Made by a program: the position numbers and the translations under genes. From an uncultured Bacteroidota bacterium (GTDB taxonomy: Bacteria > Bacteroidota > Bacteroidia > Chitinophagales > Chitinophagaceae): DNA of 32,650 nucleotides. Below the pieces are notes generated by a model. That model was not told the DNA's origin, searched no databases, and saw nothing but the letters and a program-made list of their open reading frames with translations. The stretch lies in contig CAIOIZ010000036.1 in the NCBI GenBank assembly GCA_903858475.1, positions 1 through 32,650 of the forward strand. The letters are read 5' to 3'. This document shows, piece by piece, positions 10,101-15,062 of this stretch. Position 1 is the stretch's first letter, and every line of letters begins with the position of its first letter.

Positions 10101-10611
10101 CCATACACTTGATTGGAAAGTGAGCAGCACTAATACACAGTTTGTAAACTTTAGTTTAGAAACCAGTAATGATGGAATTCGCTTCCATACATTATATACT
10201 GCTAAAGAAACTGCATTGCGTTGTCTATCACCATTCAATTTCGTAAACAGTAACCCCGTATCGGGCATTAATTACTACCGTTTAAAAATGACGGATGATA
10301 ATGGAGTGACTACTTACAGCAGTGTTGTTGCTTTGTTGAGTGCAAGTAAAGGATTTGAAATCATCAATATTACTCCCAACCCTGTTACCAACGGACAGTT
10401 TAAACTGAATATCAGTGCAGCTGAACAAGGTAAAATGGATATTGTAATAACTGATATGGCAGGCAGAATTGTTGCACAACAAAATGCCAACCTAATAAGC
10501 GGTTTCAATGCTATTGATATGAAAGTCGGCAACTTGTCTGCGGGTACCTACCAAATTTATGGTAGCTCAGCCAATGGCAAAACCAAAGTGCTGCATCTAG
10601 TAAAACAATAA
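4108..10611 (+). CDS. Giant modular T9SS-secreted adhesin-like protein
   Basis: A 2167-residue exported protein, probably a surface adhesin or matrix component; no enzyme active site was recognised. Order of parts: signal peptide (cleavage after TAQ, residue 24); jelly-roll-like domain to about 195; fibronectin type III domain about 198-295; a long Thr/Gly/Asn-rich beta-helix-like stretch about 297-1060 starting with SGNWSAPATWSTG; a domain resembling the BNR-associated N-terminal family about 1080-1200; an fn3 domain about 1215-1310; then modules A (MAM/cleaved-adhesin-like, 1311-1471), B (fn3, 1477-1565), C (jelly-roll-like, about 1566-1725), B' (1728-1816) and A' (1816-1976). The C-terminal cassette from residue 1983 ends in a type A T9SS sorting domain (ITPNPV, DMAGR, LSAGTYQIYG). 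It is a single gene with a strong terminator. Domain names are by eye, so family assignments in the middle are tentative. Confidence 0.82.
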   Translation: MKLIYSKILFLILLVAASMSMTAQTIFTQNFDAAWTLPGTLSPAWSGTSTPADNVWHQNAYTTGWTSASGAYSPVAANSSAGSARFHAYDIAAGGTGELISPTIDLSTYTAGTIALDFYHINTSGTDVLNVYSSNDNGATWSAALAPASIGVSAVWTLKTIYLPGNSSTTKIKFTATSDYGTTDIGIDEITVRVAVVANAAPTMFTATAVTQTGMTIGWTDNSTNETKFRVYRSVDNITFAQQGADITSTSTATTGTTYSQVQTSLMPGTTYYYRIVAAVELETSYLTGSQATLPAGTITSIASGNWSAPATWSTGVVPTATDNVQIADGHTVNIDITAPACLNLTVGQGVSGTLTFTSGAASTLTVNGSVTVATGGNFNAGTTATIVHIIYIGGNSATAPYASNLTVNGNFDMWATATTGRATITFFGVQNSVISGAGTIDFNNSNILNKGAITATSTVTPPLLDLQRGFTVQGASALGFVTTHTAGTLKISGSFTQSNPIYTTVSYAVPALAGIWLSNTNFTVAGLGGSPTVTGLFKVSAGTYNIGTATGNSMGSGTGGVFIIEGGAINVTGRFNLTSTGVYYNQSGGTLSVATIGNTTVASANFGISSSTGTSFIMSGGTIILVQRNSGTLGLTTKDYYVVANPTITGGTLQVGTAATATNFNFRLYGYAPSIVIDNTTNPKKVEVYQTAGVLYVFGNLTVNTGATFDCLGFTAYVYGNVTNNGIIQGLITGSRFDFSGTTAQTYSGTGTFGTAAAPFIGSGVGIGNTNNVTLNSPIVTTRVNLFAGTFINANQITLGNAGASTGYIQRGGTTGNPAGAFDVSPTFNIGTGGMTVNYTTATTATSSGFELPPSRAINNLVINNAPGVTLSGGGLSTAAMTMTLGNLTTTSSNLVTITGTTAAALTYTAGYVNGPIARTFPASLVTGSTYLFPVGKSAYKPLELVNPLTNAGGTVVVQAEVFDANCGGTPGANMSTLNTDRYWSATISSGAANFTSSTVRLTEAGLSGSSGMGRSTTLTGAYNLSNSSAAGATTIISDVQTGLDYFAIGVKSVPMTFASSTTTQASAAAILQNSTNQAVIGVQVVTNDNANPLEITKFTFNANGTTAATDISNAKVWSTGNAATFAATTQFGSTVASPTLTSFDITGSQSLLPGTNYFWLTYDIPLNAIATNVVDAECTNVTVATVDHLPTATAPSGTRTITINAPTAFTATGTSSSQIDLTWTKNSVGQDVMIATNSTNSFGTPANGTLYAAGATLPTAGTIIYNGPLAAFSHTGLTANTAYYYKAWSVDANNYYSATGPTANASTPCAATSSFPYNEGFETGHTDQALVANCWTQEVSGSYSFTANSTLSTYNRAPHAGTWDAYLHYSGNSWLFRKFTLTAGTSYDVSCWARQDGATLADATVEIKYGTTGTSAGMANTIVASTGLNATYAQLIGSFTPATTGDYYIGFHGVINGNPWYITLDDIKVDLTPSCPAPTVLTAGTITSASASLGWTSAASTFDIEYGPAGFTQGTGTTVTGVSNPYALSGLTPNTNYGFYVKSNCPGPIQSSWAGPKTFVTLCASVSTINENFDAVTAPALPGCWAKYVSPSWGSQTVTTYATSPNSSPNSIQLYSSGASLAADAPLLISPVVSNVASNSQLKFFAKGASTNTSIIIGTMSDPTNPATFTTFQTVTGLSTTGWNEYVVSFATYSGSDQYIAFKHPLTTTYSYVYVDNVVWEAIPACPSPTLLTIGGITTISADLSWTSSASTFDIEYGPAGFTQGTGTTITGVSNPYTLSGLTENTNYGFYVRANCAGPTQSTWGGPKTFVTLCNPTSSFPYNEGFETGHTDQAIVSNCWSQEIVGSYSFMANSSLSTYNRAPHTGTWDAYLHYSGDAWLFRKFALTGGTTYDVSCWARQDMSTLTDATFEIKYGTTNTSAGMTNTVVASTGLNTTYAQMSGTLTPATSGDYYIGFHGIMNSTPYYISLDDIYVNASGAPIPVKMEYFRGSKQGNSHTLDWKVSSTNTQFVNFSLETSNDGIRFHTLYTAKETALRCLSPFNFVNSNPVSGINYYRLKMTDDNGVTTYSSVVALLSASKGFEIINITPNPVTNGQFKLNISAAEQGKMDIVITDMAGRIVAQQNANLISGFNAIDMKVGNLSAGTYQIYGSSANGKTKVLHLVKQ
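8038..8520 (+). repeat. Module A, first copy (MAM/adhesin-like)
   Basis: 161 codons running from a Cys before the SSFPYNEGFETGHTDQ motif to DDIKV. It matches 9553-10035 along the whole length with no length difference. Stretches near the start and around the NRAPH and YDVSCWARQD motifs are nearly identical in both DNA and protein. Confidence 0.9.
8536..8802 (+). repeat. Module B, first copy (fibronectin type III)
   Basis: 89 codons bounded by Cys residues at each end. It is matched without any indel by 9289-9555. The central FDIEYGPAGFTQGTGTT segment is identical in both copies and the NTNYGFYV strand is conserved. Confidence 0.9.
9289..9555 (+). repeat. Module B', second copy (fibronectin type III)
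   Basis: Second copy of the 267-bp fn3 unit found at 8536-8802, of exactly equal length. Differences are mostly single substitutions such as TPN to TEN and KSN to RAN. Confidence 0.9.
9553..10035 (+). repeat. Module A', second copy (MAM/adhesin-like)
   Basis: Second copy of the 483-bp unit at 8038-8520, of exactly equal length. It follows module B', whereas in the first pair A precedes B, so the order around the central module is A-B-C-B'-A'. Confidence 0.9.
10054..10608 (+). repeat. T9SS C-terminal cassette, copy 2
   Basis: Encodes the last 185 residues of the 2167-residue protein, starting IPVKMEYFRG. It matches 3064-3618 in the neighbouring secreted protein; the two cassettes are the same length, counted from the shared Ile to the stop. 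Confidence 0.8.
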
Positions 10612-10629
10612 TTTAATTGAATACTTCCT

Positions 10630-10662
10630 CCCCGGTTGTTCATTCAACCGGGGATTTTTTTT
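10630..10662 (+). terminator. Rho-independent terminator after giant T9SS gene
   Basis: Perfect 9-bp GC-rich stem CCCCGGTTG / CAACCGGGG (10630-10638 with 10645-10653), loop TTCATT, then A and eight T residues. It starts 19 bp past the stop and has a T tract only on the plus strand. Confidence 0.95.
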
Positions 10663-10705
10663 ACCGTAAATTTTATGGAATTGTATGGCGCGAGAAATCT
10701 TAATA

Positions 10706-11140
10706 TTATCCTTGGAAAATATTATCGTTGAGCTGCTTGCAATTAAAATACACTGTTTTGTTCGAAGGAGCCTGAGGCCTTGATTTATCCATGCTTTTTT
10801 TGATTATTAAAAAAGATACAATAACCAAAATCAAAAAGAGTACAATGCTAAAATACAGCCAAGGCTGTTCCTTTAATTTTCTTTTTTCTTTCCTGTTTTT
10901 TTTCTTCAATTGTTGCTGTAACTGTCGATTGATTTGTTCCGTATAGGCCGATAGATTTTTCTTGTCTTTTATACCGGCAAGTCCTTCTATAGCATCATTT
11001 ATAAATTCATCATCCGCCATCATTTTCTCCAAATCATGACTTTCCTCTTTCGACAATTCCTGGCTTACATAATCCATCAGCTTTTGATTGTCGATGTCCT
11101 TATTGCTATTGCTTAATATGTCTTTTAATTCATTATTCAT
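10706..11140 (-). CDS. Small membrane anti-sigma-like protein
   Basis: A 144-residue protein predicted to have an N-terminal cytoplasmic part (1-93), one transmembrane helix (WLYFSIVLFLILVIVSFLII, about 94-113) and a short 31-residue tail. The segment MADDEFINDAIEGL at 41-54 is the type of motif seen at the N-terminus of Bacteroidota anti-sigma and related regulators. A strongly basic Lys/Arg/Gln stretch (72-90) leads into the helix. Its start codon overlaps the end of the upstream sigma factor gene by 8 bp, so the two are translationally coupled. That context is the main reason for the anti-sigma call. It lacks the large periplasmic FecR-type domain, so any signal sensed is unknown. Confidence 0.65.
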   Translation of the reverse strand: MNNELKDILSNSNKDIDNQKLMDYVSQELSKEESHDLEKMMADDEFINDAIEGLAGIKDKKNLSAYTEQINRQLQQQLKKKNRKEKRKLKEQPWLYFSIVLFLILVIVSFLIIKKSMDKSRPQAPSNKTVYFNCKQLNDNIFQG

Positions 11141-11699
11141 TGGTCATTTTATCCATTAAAATTTTAAGATTTCTTTTGCCATTCTGAATATGACTTTTTA
11201 CCTGCAACAAAGAATAGCCCGATAATTCAGTAATTTCTTGGTAGCTTTTCTTTTCAAGATAAAACAAAGTTACACATAGTTGCTGCTCTTTATTCAATTG
11301 TGCCAAGGCCTGCGACACATTGTTTAACTGCCTGTCTTTTTCAAGGTGAATGGCCATTCCTTCTGTCTCCTCCGATACGGCCATCAACCTTTCGTCGATG
11401 GGGGTATTGAATTTCGATTTGTCGCGCAATTGCATGAGGCAGTGATTTTTTGCCACCATGTATAGCCAGCTTTTAAAATACGTGATCTTGTATTTTTGTA
11501 TTTCGTCAATTGCCTTAAGGAAAACTTGCTGCACCCCATCCTTGGCTTCCTCTTCATTTTTAAGGTATTTCATGCAAACCCCTAACAACATCATAGTATA
11601 CCTTTGTAAAACAATACCCAGCCATTCATTATTGCGATCTGTGTAAAATCGCTGCAATAATTCACTGTCTTCAATATGTTTGTACTGCTCGGGCTTCAA
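11133..11699 (-). CDS. ECF-type RNA polymerase sigma factor
   Basis: A 188-residue extracytoplasmic-function sigma factor. Region 2 is visible as YLKNEEEAKDGVQQVFLKA, with the promoter-melting part FKSWLYMVAKNHCLMQL. Region 4 is LNKEQQLCVTLFYLEKKSY followed by the helix-turn-helix YQEITELSGYSLLQVKSHI. The open frame reaches back to a TGA near 11757 without an ATG, so translation most likely begins at the TTG at 11699; the next in-frame ATG would remove region 2. The gene overlaps the anti-sigma-like gene by 8 bp. The region upstream holds several inverted repeats, which may be its autoregulatory site. The target regulon is not visible from the window. Confidence 0.88.
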   Translation of the reverse strand: MKPEQYKHIEDSELLQRFYTDRNNEWLGIVLQRYTMMLLGVCMKYLKNEEEAKDGVQQVFLKAIDEIQKYKITYFKSWLYMVAKNHCLMQLRDKSKFNTPIDERLMAVSEETEGMAIHLEKDRQLNNVSQALAQLNKEQQLCVTLFYLEKKSYQEITELSGYSLLQVKSHIQNGKRNLKILMDKMTNE

Positions 11700-11721
11700 G
11701 TGAATAATTAAGTAAATTTGT

Positions 11722-11783
11722 AAGTACGTAAAGCGTACTTTACCTATTGATTGATTTCATTATAAGATGTAAACTTAGGTAAA
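11722..11783. promoter_or_regulatory. Nested inverted repeats between sigma factor and C40 gene
   Basis: Three perfect inverted repeats are packed into 62 bp of the divergent intergenic region: AAGTACG/CGTACTT (11722-11728, 11734-11740), GTAAAG/CTTTAC (11728-11733, 11738-11743) and TTTACCTA/TAGGTAAA (11739-11746, 11776-11783). The element GTAAA and its complement recur throughout. This is a candidate operator or regulatory region for one or both divergent genes; no binding protein can be named. Confidence 0.45.
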
Positions 11784-11814
11784 TTCCATAATTTAATGAG
11801 TGTAAAATAAATTT

Positions 11815-12582
11815 ATGAGTCATGCCATTTGTGCTGTTCCAGTTGCCGCTATCAGAAGCAAGTCCGAGCATGGGGCTGAAATGATCAGCCAGCTTTTATT
11901 TGGGGAATGTGCTATTATTACTGTCGTTGAAAAAAATTGGTGCAAGATTGTTGTAAAAGATGATGCCTACACAGGCTGGTGCCAGCTGAATCAATTATTG
12001 GAAATAGGGGAGGAACTCTTTAATGCACCTAGGCTTTTTCAGGCAGGGGCATGGGTAAACGAAATTTCATGGAATGGGCAATTGATGAAAATTCCTTTGG
12101 GAAGCGCATTGCCTGGTTTGAATAATAATGTCGCCAATTGGAACAATAATATCATACAGTATAGGGGTGACCTTTGGGATTTAAGCGAGGTTGTAACCTC
12201 TGCCAAATTGATGAAGGGCATTGCCTTGAACTATTTAAATACTTCCTATACCTGGGGTGGTAGAAGTGTGTTTGGAACAGATTGCAGCGGCTTTACTCAA
12301 AATATTTATAAATCGGTAAATATTTTATTACACCGCGATGCGCATATGCAAGCCAATCAAGGAGAATTGGTGGGCTTTATACAACAAGCTCATTGCGGTG
12401 ATCTAGCTTTTTTTGATGATGAAGAAGGGAAAATAATACATGTAGGTATGTTACTAAATGAACATGAAATTATTCATGCCGCCGGAAAAGTGAGCATCGA
12501 TAAAATAGATAATCAAGGAATAATAAATGCAATAACAGGCGAAAGGATGCAAAAACTGCGATTGATTAAACATTATTTCTAA
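11815..12582 (+). CDS. SH3-domain NlpC/P60 (C40) cysteine peptidase
   Basis: A 255-residue protein expected to cut peptidoglycan stem peptides. An SH3b-like N-terminal part (about 1-62, with YTGWCQLNQ) precedes a linker and the papain-like catalytic domain (about 130-255). The catalytic Cys is in GTDCSGF (Cys157), the His in IIHVGML (His209), and the third polar position is probably His221 in IIHAAG. No signal peptide is visible, so it may act on imported muropeptides in the cytoplasm, as in YkfC-like enzymes, or be exported by other means. It converges on the TauE/SafE gene, with 6 bp between stops, and diverges from the sigma factor gene. Confidence 0.88.
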   Translation: MSHAICAVPVAAIRSKSEHGAEMISQLLFGECAIITVVEKNWCKIVVKDDAYTGWCQLNQLLEIGEELFNAPRLFQAGAWVNEISWNGQLMKIPLGSALPGLNNNVANWNNNIIQYRGDLWDLSEVVTSAKLMKGIALNYLNTSYTWGGRSVFGTDCSGFTQNIYKSVNILLHRDAHMQANQGELVGFIQQAHCGDLAFFDDEEGKIIHVGMLLNEHEIIHAAGKVSIDKIDNQGIINAITGERMQKLRLIKHYF

Positions 12583-12588
12583 TCAGCA

Positions 12589-13032
12589 TTAGATAGATTG
12601 ACTTTGATCGTTTTGTTTTTTGAAAGCTGCCGTGCTTTTCTTCTTGTCTAGGAAAAGCATTTTAATGGCAATGACAATCATTAGTACTGCAAATACTTTT
12701 TTAATGGTTTCCTGTGGTAAGCTCAATGCCAATTTACTTCCAAAAAAACTGCCTATAAAAAATCCTATTGCCAGTATTCCTACAATCCTAAAATCTACAT
12801 TGCCGCTTTTGTAATATTGCAATACACCCAATATTCCTACAGGAAGCATAATCAATGCCAAGGAAGTGCCTTGTGCTGAATGCTGGTTCATTCCAACAAA
12901 ATAGACCAAGGCGGGTACAATAATAATTCCGCCGCCTACTCCAACAAGACCGCCGAGCATACCTGCTGCAATGCCTACTAGAATAATGATGAGGATTGTC
13001 TGGGTGTCCATATTATTTTTTTTGATGTTCAT
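12589..13032 (-). CDS. Half-length TauE/SafE-family membrane permease
   Basis: A 147-residue, very hydrophobic protein with four or five membrane segments. The segment GMLGGLVGVGGGIIIVPAL near the N-terminus is the glycine-rich signature of the TauE/SafE anion-exporter family (sulfite, sulfonates or related anions). Family members usually have about 250 residues made of two such halves, so this is a single half that would have to dimerise. It starts at an ATG sharing one base with the ppa stop; an in-frame ATG at 13011 (MDTQ) is an alternative start just before the first helix. It is last in the crcB-ppa cluster. The transported anion is unknown. Confidence 0.8.
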   Translation of the reverse strand: MNIKKNNMDTQTILIIILVGIAAGMLGGLVGVGGGIIIVPALVYFVGMNQHSAQGTSLALIMLPVGILGVLQYYKSGNVDFRIVGILAIGFFIGSFFGSKLALSLPQETIKKVFAVLMIVIAIKMLFLDKKKSTAAFKKQNDQSQSI

Positions 13033-13580
13033 TATTCGTGGCCTTTGTATTTAGTCTTATAATAAATTATCGACTCTTCTATAATGGCATAGGCCGCTTC
13101 TTTGCTTTGAAATTCGTCGATTTCAACTACTTTATGCTCTAGCACTTTATACTGTTCAAAATAGTTTTTTAATTGAGCGATAAAGTGCTTGGGTAATTCA
13201 TTTACATCCGTATAAAAATTAACGGCAGGATCCTCTGCAGCTACTGCAATGATTTTATCATCTGGCACACCTGTATCAATCATTTGCATATTGCCGATTA
13301 CTTTGGCTTCTACTAGGCACAAGGGTTGTATACTTTCGCTGCACATAACCAGTATATCCAATGCATCGCCATCCTTTCCGAGTGTTTGGGGAATAAATCC
13401 ATAATTAATGGGATAGTGGAAGGAGGAATAAATAACCCGGTCAAGTTTTAACAATCCTGTTTTTTTATCAACTTCATATTTAGCCCTACTTCCTTGCGGT
13501 ATTTCAATCAGGCCATTTACGATTTGTGGCGCTTTGTTGCCATAATCTGCGCCATGCCAGGGATGTAATACATTAATCAT
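13032..13580 (-). CDS. ppa: Inorganic pyrophosphatase, family I
   Basis: Hydrolyses pyrophosphate to two phosphates in the cytoplasm and pulls biosynthetic reactions forward. Recognisable family I features are EIPQGSRAKYEVDK, the segment YPINYGFIPQTL and the metal-binding GKDGDALDILV motif. The last carries Ala where the classical D-x-D-P-x-D signature has Pro, while keeping all three Asp. The preferred start, ATG at 13580, gives MINVLHPWHG and 182 residues, usual for the family. An upstream in-frame ATG at 13613 would lie inside crcB. The gene follows crcB by 7 bp and abuts the TauE/SafE-like gene, so it is in an operon with a fluoride exporter. Confidence 0.95.
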   Translation of the reverse strand: MINVLHPWHGADYGNKAPQIVNGLIEIPQGSRAKYEVDKKTGLLKLDRVIYSSFHYPINYGFIPQTLGKDGDALDILVMCSESIQPLCLVEAKVIGNMQMIDTGVPDDKIIAVAAEDPAVNFYTDVNELPKHFIAQLKNYFEQYKVLEHKVVEIDEFQSKEAAYAIIEESIIYYKTKYKGHE

Positions 13581-13587
13581 AATTCTT

Positions 13588-13953
13588 TTATTGTTGGATG
13601 ATTTTATAGCCAATAAATGCAGCTAATATTCCAAGGCAAATACTAATTGCTATATATATTAAGGCAGTGCCCCATTTTCCTGCCTGCAATAATTCCATAT
13701 TTTCTACTGAAAATGCTGAAAAGGTAGTGAAGCCTCCACAGATGCCAGTGGTTAAAAACAATTTCCAATTAGCATCAAATTGTTGATCTTTCATTGAAAG
13801 GGCAAATACTAGTCCTATGATAAAGCTCCCAATAATATTCACGGTCAAAGTACTATATGGAAAAAGTTTCCCATTCAGCAACAAATTACTGCCATATCTG
13901 AGCATACTTCCTAGTCCACCACCCAAACCAATTAAAATGAAATTCTTAAGCAA
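13588..13953 (-). CDS. crcB: Fluoride ion channel CrcB/Fluc
   Basis: A 121-residue, four-helix membrane protein that lets fluoride leave the cell. Family signatures are present: GGGLGSMLRY (residues 11-20), the pore Asn in TVNIIGS (Asn39) and GFTTFSAFSVE (74-84), which supplies the Phe-box and polar-track residues. Fluc works as a dual-topology dimer, so a single copy is sufficient. It sits 10 bp after the small lipoprotein gene and 7 bp before ppa on the same strand. I looked for a fluoride riboswitch in front of it, but the short gap leaves no room for one. Confidence 0.95.
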   Translation of the reverse strand: MLKNFILIGLGGGLGSMLRYGSNLLLNGKLFPYSTLTVNIIGSFIIGLVFALSMKDQQFDANWKLFLTTGICGGFTTFSAFSVENMELLQAGKWGTALIYIAISICLGILAAFIGYKIIQQ

Positions 13954-13963
13954 TTTTATTTTT

Positions 13964-14365
13964 TTAGAGGTTACCGGAGAAAGTATATTTAAAATCTATT
14001 TGCCATTTGCCATTCAGCCTAACTACTTTCACCTTATTCTTATTTTCTTTTTTATAACTGTTGCTGTAATTGACAATTGAAACAGTGTCGCTTACTGCTG
14101 CAATTTCGTTGATGATGATGTCTGAATTACGAAGCGCGTCCAATTCAGTTTTATTTTTGCTGTGGTAAAACTGTTCAAACCTGCTCCATAATTGCATGTT
14201 GGCATCATCTTTTAGTAAATATTGTTCTGCTTCCTTGAAATCATCATTCTGAATGGCTTTGATAAATGCTGTTGCAGTTTCGGTTTCAGTAATTACTTTA
14301 TTATTGTTTCCGCCGCAGGAAAGAATAAATAAACAACATATAAGGCTCCAATATTTATAATTCAT
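13964..14365 (-). CDS. Small DUF4878-like lipoprotein
   Basis: A 133-residue predicted lipoprotein with a signal sequence and lipobox ILSC (Cys at residue 17), followed by GGNNN. The mature part resembles the DUF4878/NTF2-like lumazine-binding fold: a helix with TATAFIKAIQNDDFKEAEQYL and a C-terminal strand pair ending in KVVRLNGKWQIDFKYT. Function is unknown; proteins of this kind sit on the periplasmic face of a membrane. It is 10 bp from crcB and probably heads that transcript. It resembles the next gene upstream (14441-15007) in the helix pattern and the GKW/GGWKV strand, suggesting related proteins. Confidence 0.75.
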   Translation of the reverse strand: MNYKYWSLICCLFILSCGGNNNKVITETETATAFIKAIQNDDFKEAEQYLLKDDANMQLWSRFEQFYHSKNKTELDALRNSDIIINEIAAVSDTVSIVNYSNSYKKENKNKVKVVRLNGKWQIDFKYTFSGNL

Positions 14366-14390
14366 GCTTAAAGTTAATCATCTTTCAAAT

Positions 14391-14419
14391 AAAAAAGCAC
14401 CCCGAAATAGGGGTGCTTT
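14391..14419 (-). terminator. Rho-independent terminator between two lipoprotein genes
   Basis: Ten-base inverted repeat AAAGCACCCC / GGGGTGCTTT (14394-14403 with 14410-14419) with a six-base loop. Read on the minus strand it ends in six T residues (complement of 14391-14396). It lies 22 bp past the stop of the 14441-15007 gene, so it ends that transcript. Confidence 0.9.
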
Positions 14420-14440
14420 AAAAAATATGGGAAAGAGAGA

Positions 14441-15007
14441 TTAATTATTTTTTTTCAGCGCTTCCTCTACTTTCTTTGCAGCTTCTTCAATTTTGTCTTT
14501 GTTTTCATTCAACTTTTCAATGCCTTCAGAAATTTGATTTCCTAAAGTGTCAATGTTGATGTCTTTCATTTGATCAATGGCATCAGTAGCGCCATCTTTC
14601 ATTTTATCGGCACCCATTTGCATCATAGAAGCTTTATCGAAAGCTACTTTCCATCCACCACCTTCTTTTTTCAAAGAAAAGTTGGTTCCTTCGCCAGTAC
14701 CTTTTTCTTTTACTTCAATAGTTGCTTTGTCGCCTTCAATTTTTGGTTCACCAAATTCCATTTTAGTTTTATCATATTTGGGGTCTTCTTTCTTGTCAGC
14801 TGGCGCCATTTTCATACCCATTTCCATCATGTCTAACATGCTTTTGCTACTTTCAGTAGACAGTTTTCTTGCTGCAGCAATATCTTTTTTAGCCAAGGCA
14901 TCAAAAAAAGCAATTAATACAGATTTAGGGTTGCTGGAATCAGTGCCATTACAACCTGCTATGAAGGCAGCTCCAATGATTGTTGCCGCGAACAATAATT
15001 TTTTCAT
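14441..15007 (-). CDS. DUF4878-like lipoprotein with charged C-terminal helix
   Basis: A 188-residue lipoprotein read from the ATG at 15007 (MKKLLFAATIIGAAFIAGC, lipobox IAGC). The mature part begins with a DUF4878-type helix (KSVLIAFFDALAKKDIAAARKLS), a Met-rich segment and a strand pair ending in GGGWKVAFDKASMMQMG. It is followed by a long, highly charged Glu/Lys helix (about 145-188) that could form a coiled coil. An earlier in-frame ATG at 15034 lies within the predicted -7 box and is rejected as start. It has its own promoter candidate and terminator, so it is probably monocistronic. Function unknown. Confidence 0.75.
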   Translation of the reverse strand: MKKLLFAATIIGAAFIAGCNGTDSSNPKSVLIAFFDALAKKDIAAARKLSTESSKSMLDMMEMGMKMAPADKKEDPKYDKTKMEFGEPKIEGDKATIEVKEKGTGEGTNFSLKKEGGGWKVAFDKASMMQMGADKMKDGATDAIDQMKDINIDTLGNQISEGIEKLNENKDKIEEAAKKVEEALKKNN

Positions 15008-15031
15008 ATTCTTTGTTTTTAGTTTAGGAAT

Positions 15032-15039
15032 CAAAAGTA
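15032..15039 (-). promoter_or_regulatory. Predicted -7 element for DUF4878-like lipoprotein
   Basis: The complement reads TACTTTTG, a full match to the Bacteroidota TAnnTTTG element. Transcription would start about 20 nt before the ATG at 15007. No TTG is found at the standard distance, so this is only half a promoter by sequence. Confidence 0.45.
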
Positions 15040-15062
15040 ATTTTAATTTCTAGGATTCTATA

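Noticed and set aside
13581-13613. Upstream start of the pyrophosphatase inside crcB
   Set aside because: The MINVLHPWHG start at 13580 gives the usual family length and a 7-bp gap after crcB.
13954-14440. Possible fluoride riboswitch upstream of crcB
   Set aside because: Only 10 bp separate crcB from the lipoprotein gene, and the upstream gap is occupied by a simple terminator; no riboswitch-like fold was recognised.
14577-15053. 158-codon open frame on the plus strand opposite the DUF4878-like lipoprotein
   Set aside because: It is the antisense shadow of a well-supported lipoprotein gene; its translation shows low-complexity Phe/Ser/Pro content and no recognisable domain.
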